In this document: in pieces, positions 9,333-17,125 of the stretch
How the letters are laid out: the number at the start of each line of letters is the position of its first letter
Numbering within the stretch: the stretch's first letter is position 1
DNA from: Aeromicrobium ginsengisoli
Lineage (GTDB): Bacteria; Actinomycetota; Actinomycetes; Propionibacteriales; Nocardioidaceae
Reading direction: 5' to 3'
DNA: 64,000 bases
Assembly: GCF_004134905.2 (NCBI RefSeq)
Contig: NZ_SDPQ02000002.1
Coordinates: 1,116,001 to 1,180,000 of the forward strand
Program-made: the position numbers and the translations under genes
Notes under the pieces: model-generated
Told to the model about the DNA's origin: nothing
The model's database searches: none
What the model saw: the letters and a program-made list of their open reading frames with translations, nothing else

Positions 9333-10078
9333 ACGGGACGCGCCGGGCTGGACCCGTCGAGCACCACGACCTGGCCGCCGGACGACGGATCGGTGATCAA
9401 CCGGACGATCTCGTCCGTGACCTCGCCGACCGGCACGAGCGGGGGAGCCGAGAGCCGGTCCTCCGGGTCGAGCGCAGCGAGCTCGGCCCGAGCGCGGGGC
9501 AGGGCGATCCAGCCCGGCACGACGCAGCTCACCCGCGGGCTCGTCCAGCCGCCGACGGCCGAGGTCAGTCGCACGATGCCGGCCTTGGAGACGGCGTACT
9601 CCGGCGAGGCGTACCGGCTGGACTCGATGCCGGCACTCGACGACACCTGGACCACCGCGCCGCCGTCCACGACCGCCGTGCGCGCGAGCTGCAGCAGGCG
9701 CATGGGTGCGACCAGGTTGAGCTCGAGGACGCTGAGCCAGTCGTCGGGTGAGGCGTCGGGGTAGTGGCTGGTCAAGCCGCCCCAACCGCCGGCATTGCTG
9801 ACGACCGAGAACAGCGTGCCCCGCGACGAGGCCAGGTCGACCGCCCAAACGAGGCGATCGGCATCGCGGACGTCGGCGACCACGGCCTCGGCGCTGCCGC
9901 CGGTGTGCTGGATGCTCCCCACCAGCTCGCGAGCGGCGGCAGCGTCGGGGTCGAGGACCACGACGTGCGCGCCGTGCGACGCGAGCTCGGACACGACGGC
10001 CGCGCCGAGACCCGACGCGCCACCCGTCACGAGGCTCACGGTGTTGCGCAGGACGGTCAGGTCGTGCGTCGTCGGCAT
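9329..10078 (-). CDS. Short-chain dehydrogenase/reductase
   Basis: 249 residues, typical of classical SDRs. It has the nucleotide-binding TGGASGLG (about 16), NAGG (about 90), a Ser in VSSSAGIESS and the catalytic YAVSK (about 154). The preferred cofactor is uncertain; an Asp ending beta-2 (VVLDPDA) suggests NAD(H). Substrate unknown. A longer start 19 codons upstream is possible. A TAGCGT -10 exactly 7 nt before ATG 10078 supports the start given and a leaderless mRNA. It converges on the PLD-family gene with a 4-nt stop overlap. Confidence 0.85.
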   Translation of the reverse strand: MPTTHDLTVLRNTVSLVTGGASGLGAAVVSELASHGAHVVVLDPDAAAARELVGSIQHTGGSAEAVVADVRDADRLVWAVDLASSRGTLFSVVSNAGGWGGLTSHYPDASPDDWLSVLELNLVAPMRLLQLARTAVVDGGAVVQVSSSAGIESSRYASPEYAVSKAGIVRLTSAVGGWTSPRVSCVVPGWIALPRARAELAALDPEDRLSAPPLVPVGEVTDEIVRLITDPSSGGQVVVLDGSSPARPV

Positions 10079-10085
10079 GGGATCG

Positions 10086-10091
10086 ACGCTA
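10086..10091 (-). promoter_or_regulatory. -10 element (TAGCGT) for the SDR gene
   Basis: Minus-strand TAGCGT is followed by 7 nt and then ATG (10078), so the transcript is predicted to begin at the start codon. Confidence 0.5.
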
Positions 10092-10204
10092 GGCGCGACC
10101 GGGGACAGCCGCCACATGAGAGACCTCTCATGCACGGCTCATGGGCGCCTCACGTCGCGTCGACAGATTGGAGTCATCAGCAACCACCGATCAAGGAGAA
10201 GACC

Positions 10205-10597
10205 ATGCACAAGCTCGTACGCACCGGCATCGTGACGCTGGCCGGAACCGTCGTCCTCGGCACCGCGGGAGTCGCGATCGCCGGCGGCGCCCAGGCCAAC
10301 GACGGCGACAAGGTCGCCAAGCGCGAGGACACCTCGACCTCGTGGGTCCAGTCGACCAACCTCGACGACGACCCCGACGACGACCAGGCCGGCACGGCCG
10401 ACTCGCCGACGCACCACACCGTCAACACGGCGAACACCGTCAGCACCTCGCCGACGAAGAACACGGCACCGACGACCAACACCCACAACACCGTCAAGAC
10501 CGTGAACACCGCGCCGACGAAGAACACGGCACCGACGAAGAACACGGCACCGACGAAGAACACGGCGCCGACGGCCAACACGGCGAACACCAACTGA
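10205..10597 (+). CDS. Secreted Thr/Asn-repeat protein
   Basis: 130 residues. A cleavable signal peptide is clear (MHKLVRTGIVTLAG followed by VLGTAGVAIAGGAQA). The mature part starts acidic (NLDDDPDDDQAG) and ends in a low-complexity tail of HTVNTANTV, TKNTAP and similar units. Four TKNTAP copies come from a near-perfect 18-bp DNA repeat around 10514-10570. No known domain is present. The tail is rich in Thr, a possible target for phosphorylation or glycosylation, but it should be outside the cell. A good Shine-Dalgarno (AAGGAG) precedes ATG 10205. Its stop shares one base with the kinase gene that follows, so the two are coupled. Function unknown. Confidence 0.7.
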   Translation: MHKLVRTGIVTLAGTVVLGTAGVAIAGGAQANDGDKVAKREDTSTSWVQSTNLDDDPDDDQAGTADSPTHHTVNTANTVSTSPTKNTAPTTNTHNTVKTVNTAPTKNTAPTKNTAPTKNTAPTANTANTN

Positions 10598-11445
10598 TGT
10601 CCGACACCTGGGGCCTGGCCGGGGGCGACGCGATCGTCCCCGGCCTCACGGCCGTCAAGCCGGTCGGCGGCGGCACGATGTACGAGGCGTGGCTCGCGTT
10701 CGACGAGCGCCTGTACGCACCCGTCGTCGCCAAGGTCGTACGTCCGGGCCAGGTCAGCGACTCAGCGCGGGCCGACCTCCAGCGCGAGGTCGACATGCTG
10801 GGACGGCTCAGTCATCCCGGCATCGCGCGACTGTTCGCCTACGACGACGAGGGCGACCGGCCCTACCTGGTGCTGGAGAACATCGACGGGCCGAGCCTGT
10901 CGTCCCTGATCTCCAAGCACGGGTACGTGCCGCTGCACCAGCTGCTGCCACTCGGCCTGGAGCTGGCCTCGGCGCTGCACTACCTGCGGGCGATGGACGT
11001 CTGCCACCTCGACATCAAGCCGAGCAACGTCATCATGGGCGCCCCGGCCAAGCTCATCGACTTCAGCATCGCGATGGAGGCCAAGGCGGCCGGCGAGCTG
11101 ACCGATCCGCTCGGCAGCGACGAGTACATGGCACCCGAGCAGTGCCTCCCCGGAGAGCGCGGCACGGTCGGCCACGCCAGCGACATGTGGGGCTTCGGCG
11201 CCACGATGTTCCGTGCGGCCGCCGGCTATCGCGCGTTCGAGCGCGAGCCGCGCTGGCTGCAGCTGACCGAGGAGCCGTACGTCCTGCCCGACTTCGTACC
11301 GACGGCGCTCGGCGACCTGATCCACGCGTGTCTGTCGAGTGACGCCGCGGACCGTCCGCTGCCCGAGGAGGCTGCCCGCGCCCTCGAGCCCATGCTGGAA
11401 CGCCTCCCGCAGGCCCGGCTGTCGGGCTTCAAGATCAGCCTCTGA
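10597..11445 (+). CDS. Soluble Ser/Thr protein kinase, Hanks type
   Basis: A 282-residue kinase domain with no membrane segment or sensor domain. The glycine loop (VGGGTMYEA), the lysine (VVAKVV), an alphaC Glu (QREVDML), the catalytic loop HLDIKPSN, an APE-like MAPEQ and the later SDMWGFG are all visible. The DFG motif reads DFS, and the HRD arginine is replaced (HLD). Both changes occur in some active kinases, yet make activity less certain. It starts on the last base of the Thr/Asn-repeat gene, which suggests a functional pair. Most actinobacterial kinases of this class (PknB-like) carry a transmembrane segment; this one does not. Confidence 0.85.
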   Translation: MSDTWGLAGGDAIVPGLTAVKPVGGGTMYEAWLAFDERLYAPVVAKVVRPGQVSDSARADLQREVDMLGRLSHPGIARLFAYDDEGDRPYLVLENIDGPSLSSLISKHGYVPLHQLLPLGLELASALHYLRAMDVCHLDIKPSNVIMGAPAKLIDFSIAMEAKAAGELTDPLGSDEYMAPEQCLPGERGTVGHASDMWGFGATMFRAAAGYRAFEREPRWLQLTEEPYVLPDFVPTALGDLIHACLSSDAADRPLPEEAARALEPMLERLPQARLSGFKISL

Positions 11446-11452
11446 CCGCGGT

Positions 11453-12112
11453 TCAGTCGACGCGGTAGCCCAGGCCGCGCACCGTCGTGACGAGGTCGGC
11501 GCCGAGCTTCTTGCGCAGATAGCCGACATAGACGTCGACGACGTTGGAGCCTGGGTCGAAGTCGTAGCCCCACACCTGCGACAGCAGCTGCTCGCGCGAC
11601 AGGACGAGGCCGCGGTTGCGGATCAGGACCTCCGCGAGCGTCAGCTCACGCGCCGAGAGCTCGACCTCGCGGTCGCCGATGTACGCCCGACGGCGGCGCA
11701 GGTCCACGCGGACGTCGCCCACCGACAGCTCGTCGTCAGGCACGGGCTCGCCGGGCGCGCGCAGCCTCAGGCGTACGCGGGCCAGCAGCTCGCCGAACTT
11801 GAACGGCTTGGACATGTAGTCGGCGGCTCCGCCCTCGAGCGCCGCGACCGTGTCGGTGACCGAGTCGCGCGCGGTCAGGACGATGACCGGCAGGGCCGGG
11901 CGCTCCGCGGTGACGCGCTCGAGGATGCGGAAGCCGTCCATGCCGGGCAGTCCGATGTCGAGCACCATGAGGTCGAACTCGCCGGTGAGCGCGTAGTCGA
12001 GCCCCGCGATCCCGTCGCCGACCACCGTGGGCGTGAAGCCCTCGGCCTTGAGCCCCTTGGCCACGAACGAGGCGATCCGGTCCTCGTCCTCAACGATCAG
12101 GATGCGGTTCAT
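11453..12112 (-). CDS. OmpR/PhoB-family response regulator
   Basis: 219 residues. The N-terminal receiver domain (1-120) has ILIVEDED, the phospho-acceptor Asp in LDIGLPGMDG (about 51), a Thr in VLTARDS and the KPF lysine. A winged-helix DNA-binding domain (about 130-219) contains RNRGLVLSREQLLSQVWGYD and ends in LGYRVD. ATG 12112 overlaps the sensor kinase stop by 4 nt; the kinase gene precedes it in the same operon. Its likely targets include the operon's own promoter, where an 11-bp-period direct repeat lies. Confidence 0.93.
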   Translation of the reverse strand: MNRILIVEDEDRIASFVAKGLKAEGFTPTVVGDGIAGLDYALTGEFDLMVLDIGLPGMDGFRILERVTAERPALPVIVLTARDSVTDTVAALEGGAADYMSKPFKFGELLARVRLRLRAPGEPVPDDELSVGDVRVDLRRRRAYIGDREVELSARELTLAEVLIRNRGLVLSREQLLSQVWGYDFDPGSNVVDVYVGYLRKKLGADLVTTVRGLGYRVD

Positions 12113-13509
12113 GGATGGGCTCCCGTCGGCAGGCGGAGCCGGAACGTCGCCCCGGTCTCGGTGTCGTCCAGCGTGACGTCTCCGCCGTGCGCCTCGGCGA
12201 TGGCTCGTACGATCGACAGCCCGAGGCCGAACCCGTCGTCGTTGTGCTCCCCGCGGGCGAAGCGTTCGAAGATCTCCGTACGCAGCTCCGGCGCGACGCC
12301 GGGCCCACTGTCGCGCACCCACAGCTCGAGCTGTCCTTCGTGGTGGCGGGAGCCGATGCCGATCTCGTCGCCGGGCTGCGTGTGCCGGGCGGCGTTGTCG
12401 GCGAGCTGCAGCAGGGCCTGGGTGATCCTCTGGCCGTCCAGCGAGGCGTCCCCACGCGTGACGCCGTCGAGCAGCCAGGTGCGATCGGCCAGCGCCCGGG
12501 CACGGTCCAGCACCCCGTGCGTCAGCGCCTCGACGTCGGTCGGCTGCACGCGGACGAAGTCGGGGCGGCGTGCCTTGGCCAGCATCAGCAGGTCGTTGAC
12601 CAGCCGGGACATGCGATCGGTCTCGTCGAGCAGCAGGGTGCGCGTCGCCGCGACATCGTCCGGGTCCGAGGCGTCGAGCACCTCCAGGTGGCCGCGCAGG
12701 ATCGTGAGCGGGGTGCGCAGCTCATGCCCCGCGTCGTCGAGGAGCTGGCGCTGGGTGACGAACGCCGATTCGAGCCGGTCCAGCATGTCGTTGAACGTGC
12801 GCTGCAGGTCCGACAGGTCGTCGTGACCCGTGACCTGGATGCGCCCGCCGAGATCACCGTCGGTGATGCCCCTCGCGGTGTCCCGGAGCTGGCGGACCGG
12901 GCTCAGCAGTCGACCGGCGATCCACGAGGCGAGCCCCGCGATGAGGATCACCGACAGCGCGGCCAGCAGCGCGTACGTGACCATGAGCTCGCGCAGGTCG
13001 TCGCGGCTGGCGCTGACGTTGTGCGTCACGACGAATGCCGAGGTCGAGCCGCCCTGGGTGACGGGCTGCACCGCGACGCGGTACTCGGATCCGCGCACCG
13101 TGACGGAGTCGGTCCCGCCGGTGCGCTCGAGGCGGGCGACGAGGTCACGGAACGGGGGCGAGCCGAGCAGCCGCTTGTCGCCCTCGCCCTGGTACGACGG
13201 ACCGCCCGACGCACGGAAGGCGTAGAGCGCCTCGTTGGCGTCGGGCAGGTTGCGCTCGAGGAACACCGTGAGCAGCCGGTCGGCGGACGCGAACGGTTTG
13301 CGAGTCTGGGGGTCGACCTCCGACTGCAGGGCACGGAACTCGCCGATCTCCTGGGTCAGGCTGGCCTCGATGGCGCGATCGATGCGGCGCGACTCCAGCA
13401 CGTACAACGTCGATCCGACGGCCAGGAGGGCGAGCGTCGTGAGCAGCGCGACGGTGGCGGTGAGGCGTTGCCGCACCGAAAGGCGCGACAACGCAGTGAT
13501 TCGGGGCAT
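12109..13509 (-). CDS. Sensor histidine kinase with HAMP domain
   Basis: About 466 residues. TM1 lies at roughly 14-36 and an extracellular sensor of about 120 residues follows. TM2 (VTYALLAALSVILIAGLASWIAG) leads into HAMP. The HisKA box is DDAGHELRTPLTIL with the phospho-acceptor His near 260. The HATPase N and G boxes (LADNAARHT, DSGPGV, GFGLGLSI) are intact. It sits between a poly-Asp membrane protein gene and the response-regulator gene. A TTG codon 9 nt upstream could also start it; ATG 13509 is preferred. The signal is unknown; the acidic partner protein hints at a cation or envelope cue. Confidence 0.92.
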   Translation of the reverse strand: MPRITALSRLSVRQRLTATVALLTTLALLAVGSTLYVLESRRIDRAIEASLTQEIGEFRALQSEVDPQTRKPFASADRLLTVFLERNLPDANEALYAFRASGGPSYQGEGDKRLLGSPPFRDLVARLERTGGTDSVTVRGSEYRVAVQPVTQGGSTSAFVVTHNVSASRDDLRELMVTYALLAALSVILIAGLASWIAGRLLSPVRQLRDTARGITDGDLGGRIQVTGHDDLSDLQRTFNDMLDRLESAFVTQRQLLDDAGHELRTPLTILRGHLEVLDASDPDDVAATRTLLLDETDRMSRLVNDLLMLAKARRPDFVRVQPTDVEALTHGVLDRARALADRTWLLDGVTRGDASLDGQRITQALLQLADNAARHTQPGDEIGIGSRHHEGQLELWVRDSGPGVAPELRTEIFERFARGEHNDDGFGLGLSIVRAIAEAHGGDVTLDDTETGATFRLRLPTGAHP

Positions 13510-13521
13510 CAGGCCCAAGGC

Positions 13522-13794
13522 CTAGTCGTCATCGTCGCCGGGCCCGTCATGATCGTCATCGTCGTCGTCGGGTCCGTCGTCGTCATCGTCGTCGCGCACC
13601 TTGGGCGTGATCCTGCCCGAGTCGTCCGTGGGGGTCGCCGTCGGCGTGGAGCTCGGGTCGGGCGCGACCGTGATCGGCGTGGTGTCACGCGGTGCCGGGT
13701 CGGCGCCGGCGGAGACCCTCGAGACGATGACCGCGGTCAGCACCAGCGCCACGACAGCCAGGACCGCGGCGGGGAGTCGTCGGCGCAGGTCCAT
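13522..13794 (-). CDS. Membrane-anchored protein with poly-Asp tail
   Basis: 90 residues. A short basic start (MDLRRR) and one hydrophobic helix (about 8-28) are followed by a Thr/Pro-rich spacer and an extreme acidic tail. The last 23 or so residues are mostly Asp in runs of four to six, separated by GP and H. ATG 13794 has GGTGGAGG 4-8 nt upstream and is preferred over an ATG six codons earlier. It is the first gene of the operon with the sensor kinase and regulator. The tail could bind Ca2+, Mg2+ or other cations outside the membrane and inform the kinase. No known family recognised. Confidence 0.6.
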   Translation of the reverse strand: MDLRRRLPAAVLAVVALVLTAVIVSRVSAGADPAPRDTTPITVAPDPSSTPTATPTDDSGRITPKVRDDDDDDGPDDDDDDHDGPGDDDD

Positions 13795-13827
13795 GCCTCC
13801 ACCCTGCCGCATGCCTCCGCGCGGGTC

Positions 13828-13844
13828 GATGAGGCGGCGATGAG
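13828..13844. promoter_or_regulatory. Direct repeat GATGAG-n5-GATGAG, candidate response-regulator site
   Basis: GATGAG at 13828-13833 and again at 13839-13844, an 11-bp period. OmpR/PhoB-family regulators bind direct repeats at this spacing as head-to-tail dimers. It lies between the poly-Asp/RR/HK operon and ribF, so it could mediate autoregulation and perhaps affect ribF. Confidence 0.4.
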
Positions 13845-13905
13845 AGTGTTCTTAGGTTCGGCCCCTGCCGGGCGGCGAGCGGTGGTGTGGCACAGTTTTG
13901 TCGTG

Positions 13906-14832
13906 ATGATCTGGCGTGACTTCCGCGGAGCCGCGACGGATCCGCGATCCGAGCCGTCCGCCGTCACGGTCGGCAACTTCGACGGCGTCCACAAAGGTCA
14001 CCAGCACGTGCTGGCTCGCACCCGTGAGCTGGCCGGTGGCCTGCCCGTCATCGCGGTGACGTTCGTGCCGCACCCGCTGGCGGTCGTACGTCCTGAGCAG
14101 GCGCCGACACGACTCACCACGATCGAGCGCCGGGTCGAGCTGCTGCGTGCCGCCGGCGCGGACGAGATCCGCATCCTCAACTTCACCGCCGAAATGGCCT
14201 CGTGGTCGCCGCAGGAGTTCGTCGACCGTGTCCTGGTCGAGCAGCTGAGTGCCGCTCTCGTCGCTGTCGGCGACAACTTCCGCTTCGGCGCCAAGGCCAG
14301 CGGCGACACGACGTTCCTCCGCGAGGCGGGGGAGCGCGCCGGATTCGCCGTCGACGGGCTCGCCCTCGACGGCGGCGCCGTGCCCTACTCATCGACCATC
14401 GTCCGTACGTTCGTCGCCGAAGGGCGACTGGTCGAGGCCGCGGAGGTGCTCGGCCGTCCCCACGAGGTGTCCGGCATCGTCACCAAGGGCGATCAGCGGG
14501 GGCGTGAGCTGGGCTTCCCGACGGCCAACGTGCCGGTCGACGACGCCTATGCCGTGCCGCCCGACGGCGTCTACGCGGGCTGGCTCGTGCGCGCGGACGG
14601 AGAGCGGCTCCCTGCGGCCATCTCGGTCGGCACCAACCCGACGTTCGACGGCGTCGAGCGACGCGTCGAGTCGTACGTGCTGGACCGCACGGATCTCGAC
14701 CTCTACGGCGAGGCGATCCGGGTCGAGCTCGTCGACCGGCTGCGGGGCATGGTCAAGTACGAAGGCATCGATCCGCTGATCGCGCAGATGCACCAGGACG
14801 TCGAGAAGACGCGTCAGATTCTCCAAACCTGA
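13906..14832 (+). CDS. ribF: Bifunctional riboflavin kinase / FAD synthetase
   Basis: 308 residues, normal length. The N-terminal FMN adenylyltransferase domain shows AVTVGNFDGVHKGHQ (about 22-36) and DNFRFGAKASGD. The C-terminal riboflavin kinase domain starts near RPHEVSGIVTKGDQRGRELGFPTANV and includes ISVGTNPTFDG. It makes FMN and FAD from riboflavin in the cytoplasm. ATG 13906 is used; a GTG directly before it is equally possible. The gene stands alone between the two-component operon and a GH3 gene, not beside rpsO as often seen, though rpsO lies 3.4 kb downstream. Confidence 0.95.
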   Translation: MIWRDFRGAATDPRSEPSAVTVGNFDGVHKGHQHVLARTRELAGGLPVIAVTFVPHPLAVVRPEQAPTRLTTIERRVELLRAAGADEIRILNFTAEMASWSPQEFVDRVLVEQLSAALVAVGDNFRFGAKASGDTTFLREAGERAGFAVDGLALDGGAVPYSSTIVRTFVAEGRLVEAAEVLGRPHEVSGIVTKGDQRGRELGFPTANVPVDDAYAVPPDGVYAGWLVRADGERLPAAISVGTNPTFDGVERRVESYVLDRTDLDLYGEAIRVELVDRLRGMVKYEGIDPLIAQMHQDVEKTRQILQT

Positions 14833-14911
14833 AACCTGTTCCACCTCGGGCTGAACGCGGGTACGGTGTCCGCATTCTGCGTGCCTGCGCACGCCTGACG
14901 TGGGGAGCCCC

Positions 14912-17125
14912 ATGACGACGCGACGCCTGCTCGGCCTGGCCATTGCCGCTGCGACGGTCAGCTCGACCCTCGCCCTGGTCCCGGTCTCGCCGGCCCTCGC
15001 CGCAGGCCGCTGCGGCGATCACCCGTGGTGCGACACGTCGTTGAGCCCCAGCAAGCGCGCCGACCTGCTGCTGGCCCAGATGACGCTGAACGAGAAGATC
15101 GGCATGCTCGGCGGCGACGACCTGATGGGCGGCGCGTTCAGCAGCCCGACCACCCACACCGGGGTCCAGAAGGGCATACCCCGCCTCGACGTGCCGACGA
15201 TCTACTACAGCGACGGACCGGTGGGCCCGCGCCAGGGCAAGTCGATCGGGCTGCCGGCCCCGCTGACGCTGGCCGCGACGTTCGACCCCGAGCTGGCGCG
15301 CTCGCACGGCACGGTCGCCGCGTCGGAGGCCAAGGCCAAGGGCAACGACGTCATCTACGCCCCGACGGTCAACATCGCCCGAACCCCGCTGGCCGGCCGT
15401 ACGTTCGAGGGATACGGCGAGGACCCGTGGTTGACGAGCCGCCTCGGCGTCGCCTGGATCGAGGGCGCGCAGGCGACCGGCGTGATCGGCAACGTCAAGC
15501 ACTTCGCCGCCAACAACCAGGAGGGCATCGACTTCACGGGTGGAGCGCTCAACGAGTACCTGCCGGCCGGGCTCGGCCTCATCGGCACCCGCTACGCCCA
15601 GAACTCGATCGTCGACGACCGCACGATGCGCGAGATCTACCTGCCGCAGTTCGAGGCCGCCGTCAAGGAGGCCAAGGTCGGCACGATCATGTGCGCCTAC
15701 AACCGGGTCAACGGCAAGTACGCCTGCCAGAACCCGACACTGCTCAAGCAGATCCTGCGCGACGAGTGGGGTTTCAAGGGCTACACGATCGCGGACTACC
15801 TGGCGATCCACACGACCGACGGCGGCCTCAACAACGGCCTCGACTTCGAGCCCTGGCCGCCGGTCGGCTACCAGCCGCTGCTGGTCAGCGCCACGGTCAC
15901 GCTCGGCCAGGTCTCGCGGGCCACGATCGACCAGCACGTGCGCGTGATGCTCGAGACGTGGTTCCGCTTCGGCGTGTTCGACCGTGACGCGTACCGCAAC
16001 GACGATGCGCAGATCGACAAGACGGCCGACGGACTCGCCTCGCAACGCATCGCGGAGCAGTCGACGACGCTGCTGCGCAACAACGGCATCCTGCCGATCT
16101 CGTCGTCGGTGAGGTCGATCGTCGTGATCGGCAAGCCGGCCACGCAGTTCGCGGTGGGCGGTGGGTCCGGTGAGGTCGAGCCTTTCGCGAACCACTCCCT
16201 TCTCGACGGCATCACGGCCCGCGCGGGATCCGGCGTCACGGTCACCTATGACGACGGCTCCGACAAGGCGCGAGCGAGTGCGGCGGCCAAGGCCGCCGAC
16301 CTCGCGATCGTCGTGGCCAAGGACCAGTACGGCGAGGGTTCCGACCGCAACTGCCTGACGCTGGAGTGCCCGAGCGTCAACGGCAACCAGGACGCGCTGA
16401 TCGACGCCGTGGCGACCACCCAGCCCAAGACCGTCGTCGTGCTCGAGTCGGGCGGCGCTGATCTCACACCGTGGCGGTCCAAGATCGCGGCGCTCGTGCA
16501 GGCCTGGTATCCCGGTGCGCACGGTGGGCCAGCGCTCGCGAGGGTCTTGTTCGGCGACGTCGACCCCGGCGGCCGGCTGCCCATCACGTTCCCCGACAGC
16601 GAGTCGCAGCTGCCGACCGCGGTCAGCACCGCGCGCTATCCCGGCAGCGGTCCGCTGGGCCTGGAGACGCACTACGACGAGGGCGTGTTCGTGGGCTATC
16701 GCTGGTACGACGAGAAGAACCTGGCGCCGGCTTACCCGTTCGGCTTCGGGCTGTCCTACACCTCGTTCGAGCTGTCGGGCCTGCAGGTGGAGCCGAGTGG
16801 CGGCGGAGCAACCGTGAAGGCGGTCGTCACCAACACCGGCGATCGTACGGGCTATGCGGTGCCACAGCTCTATCTCGGGCTGCCCGACCAGTCGGCGTCC
16901 GTGCAGCAGCCGCCGTCGGCGCTCAAGGGGTTCAGCAAGGTGCAGCTCGCGCCGGGGGAGTCGCGCACGGTGTCGTTCCCACTCGACGAGCGCGCCGTGT
17001 CGTACTGGGACGCGGCCTCGTCGTCGTGGCAGGTGACGAAGGGCTGCGCCGCGGTCAAGGTCGGCTTCTCGTCGCGTGACCTGCCGCTCGACGGTCACCT
17101 GCCCATCGGCGGAGGCACCTGCTAG
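14912..17125 (+). CDS. Secreted glycoside hydrolase family 3 (beta-glucosidase-like)
   Basis: 737 residues. A signal peptide (about 1-30, ending SPALAAG) directs export. The GH3 N-terminal barrel includes KQ-type SNVKHFAANNQEG and the nucleophile region GYTIADYLA, with the Asp near residue 294 in place of the usual SDW context. The GH3 C-terminal domain follows (about 370-570), then a fibronectin-III-like domain (about 600-700, AVPQLYLG). Activity on beta-glucosides or xylosides is likely; the exact sugar is not readable. It may feed the cellobiose system encoded at 46-51 kb, but has no CebR-type box upstream. A TACGGT at 14860 may be its -10. Its stop overlaps the converging lipoprotein gene. 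Confidence 0.85.
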   Translation: MTTRRLLGLAIAAATVSSTLALVPVSPALAAGRCGDHPWCDTSLSPSKRADLLLAQMTLNEKIGMLGGDDLMGGAFSSPTTHTGVQKGIPRLDVPTIYYSDGPVGPRQGKSIGLPAPLTLAATFDPELARSHGTVAASEAKAKGNDVIYAPTVNIARTPLAGRTFEGYGEDPWLTSRLGVAWIEGAQATGVIGNVKHFAANNQEGIDFTGGALNEYLPAGLGLIGTRYAQNSIVDDRTMREIYLPQFEAAVKEAKVGTIMCAYNRVNGKYACQNPTLLKQILRDEWGFKGYTIADYLAIHTTDGGLNNGLDFEPWPPVGYQPLLVSATVTLGQVSRATIDQHVRVMLETWFRFGVFDRDAYRNDDAQIDKTADGLASQRIAEQSTTLLRNNGILPISSSVRSIVVIGKPATQFAVGGGSGEVEPFANHSLLDGITARAGSGVTVTYDDGSDKARASAAAKAADLAIVVAKDQYGEGSDRNCLTLECPSVNGNQDALIDAVATTQPKTVVVLESGGADLTPWRSKIAALVQAWYPGAHGGPALARVLFGDVDPGGRLPITFPDSESQLPTAVSTARYPGSGPLGLETHYDEGVFVGYRWYDEKNLAPAYPFGFGLSYTSFELSGLQVEPSGGGATVKAVVTNTGDRTGYAVPQLYLGLPDQSASVQQPPSALKGFSKVQLAPGESRTVSFPLDERAVSYWDAASSSWQVTKGCAAVKVGFSSRDLPLDGHLPIGGGTC

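Noticed and set aside
10440..10590. Possible CRISPR-like direct repeats
   Set aside because: The repeats are short, contiguous, in frame and code for TKNTAP units of a secreted protein; there are no spacers.
13795..13905. FMN riboswitch before ribF
   Set aside because: The 111-nt gap is too short for an RFN element and shows none of its conserved stems.
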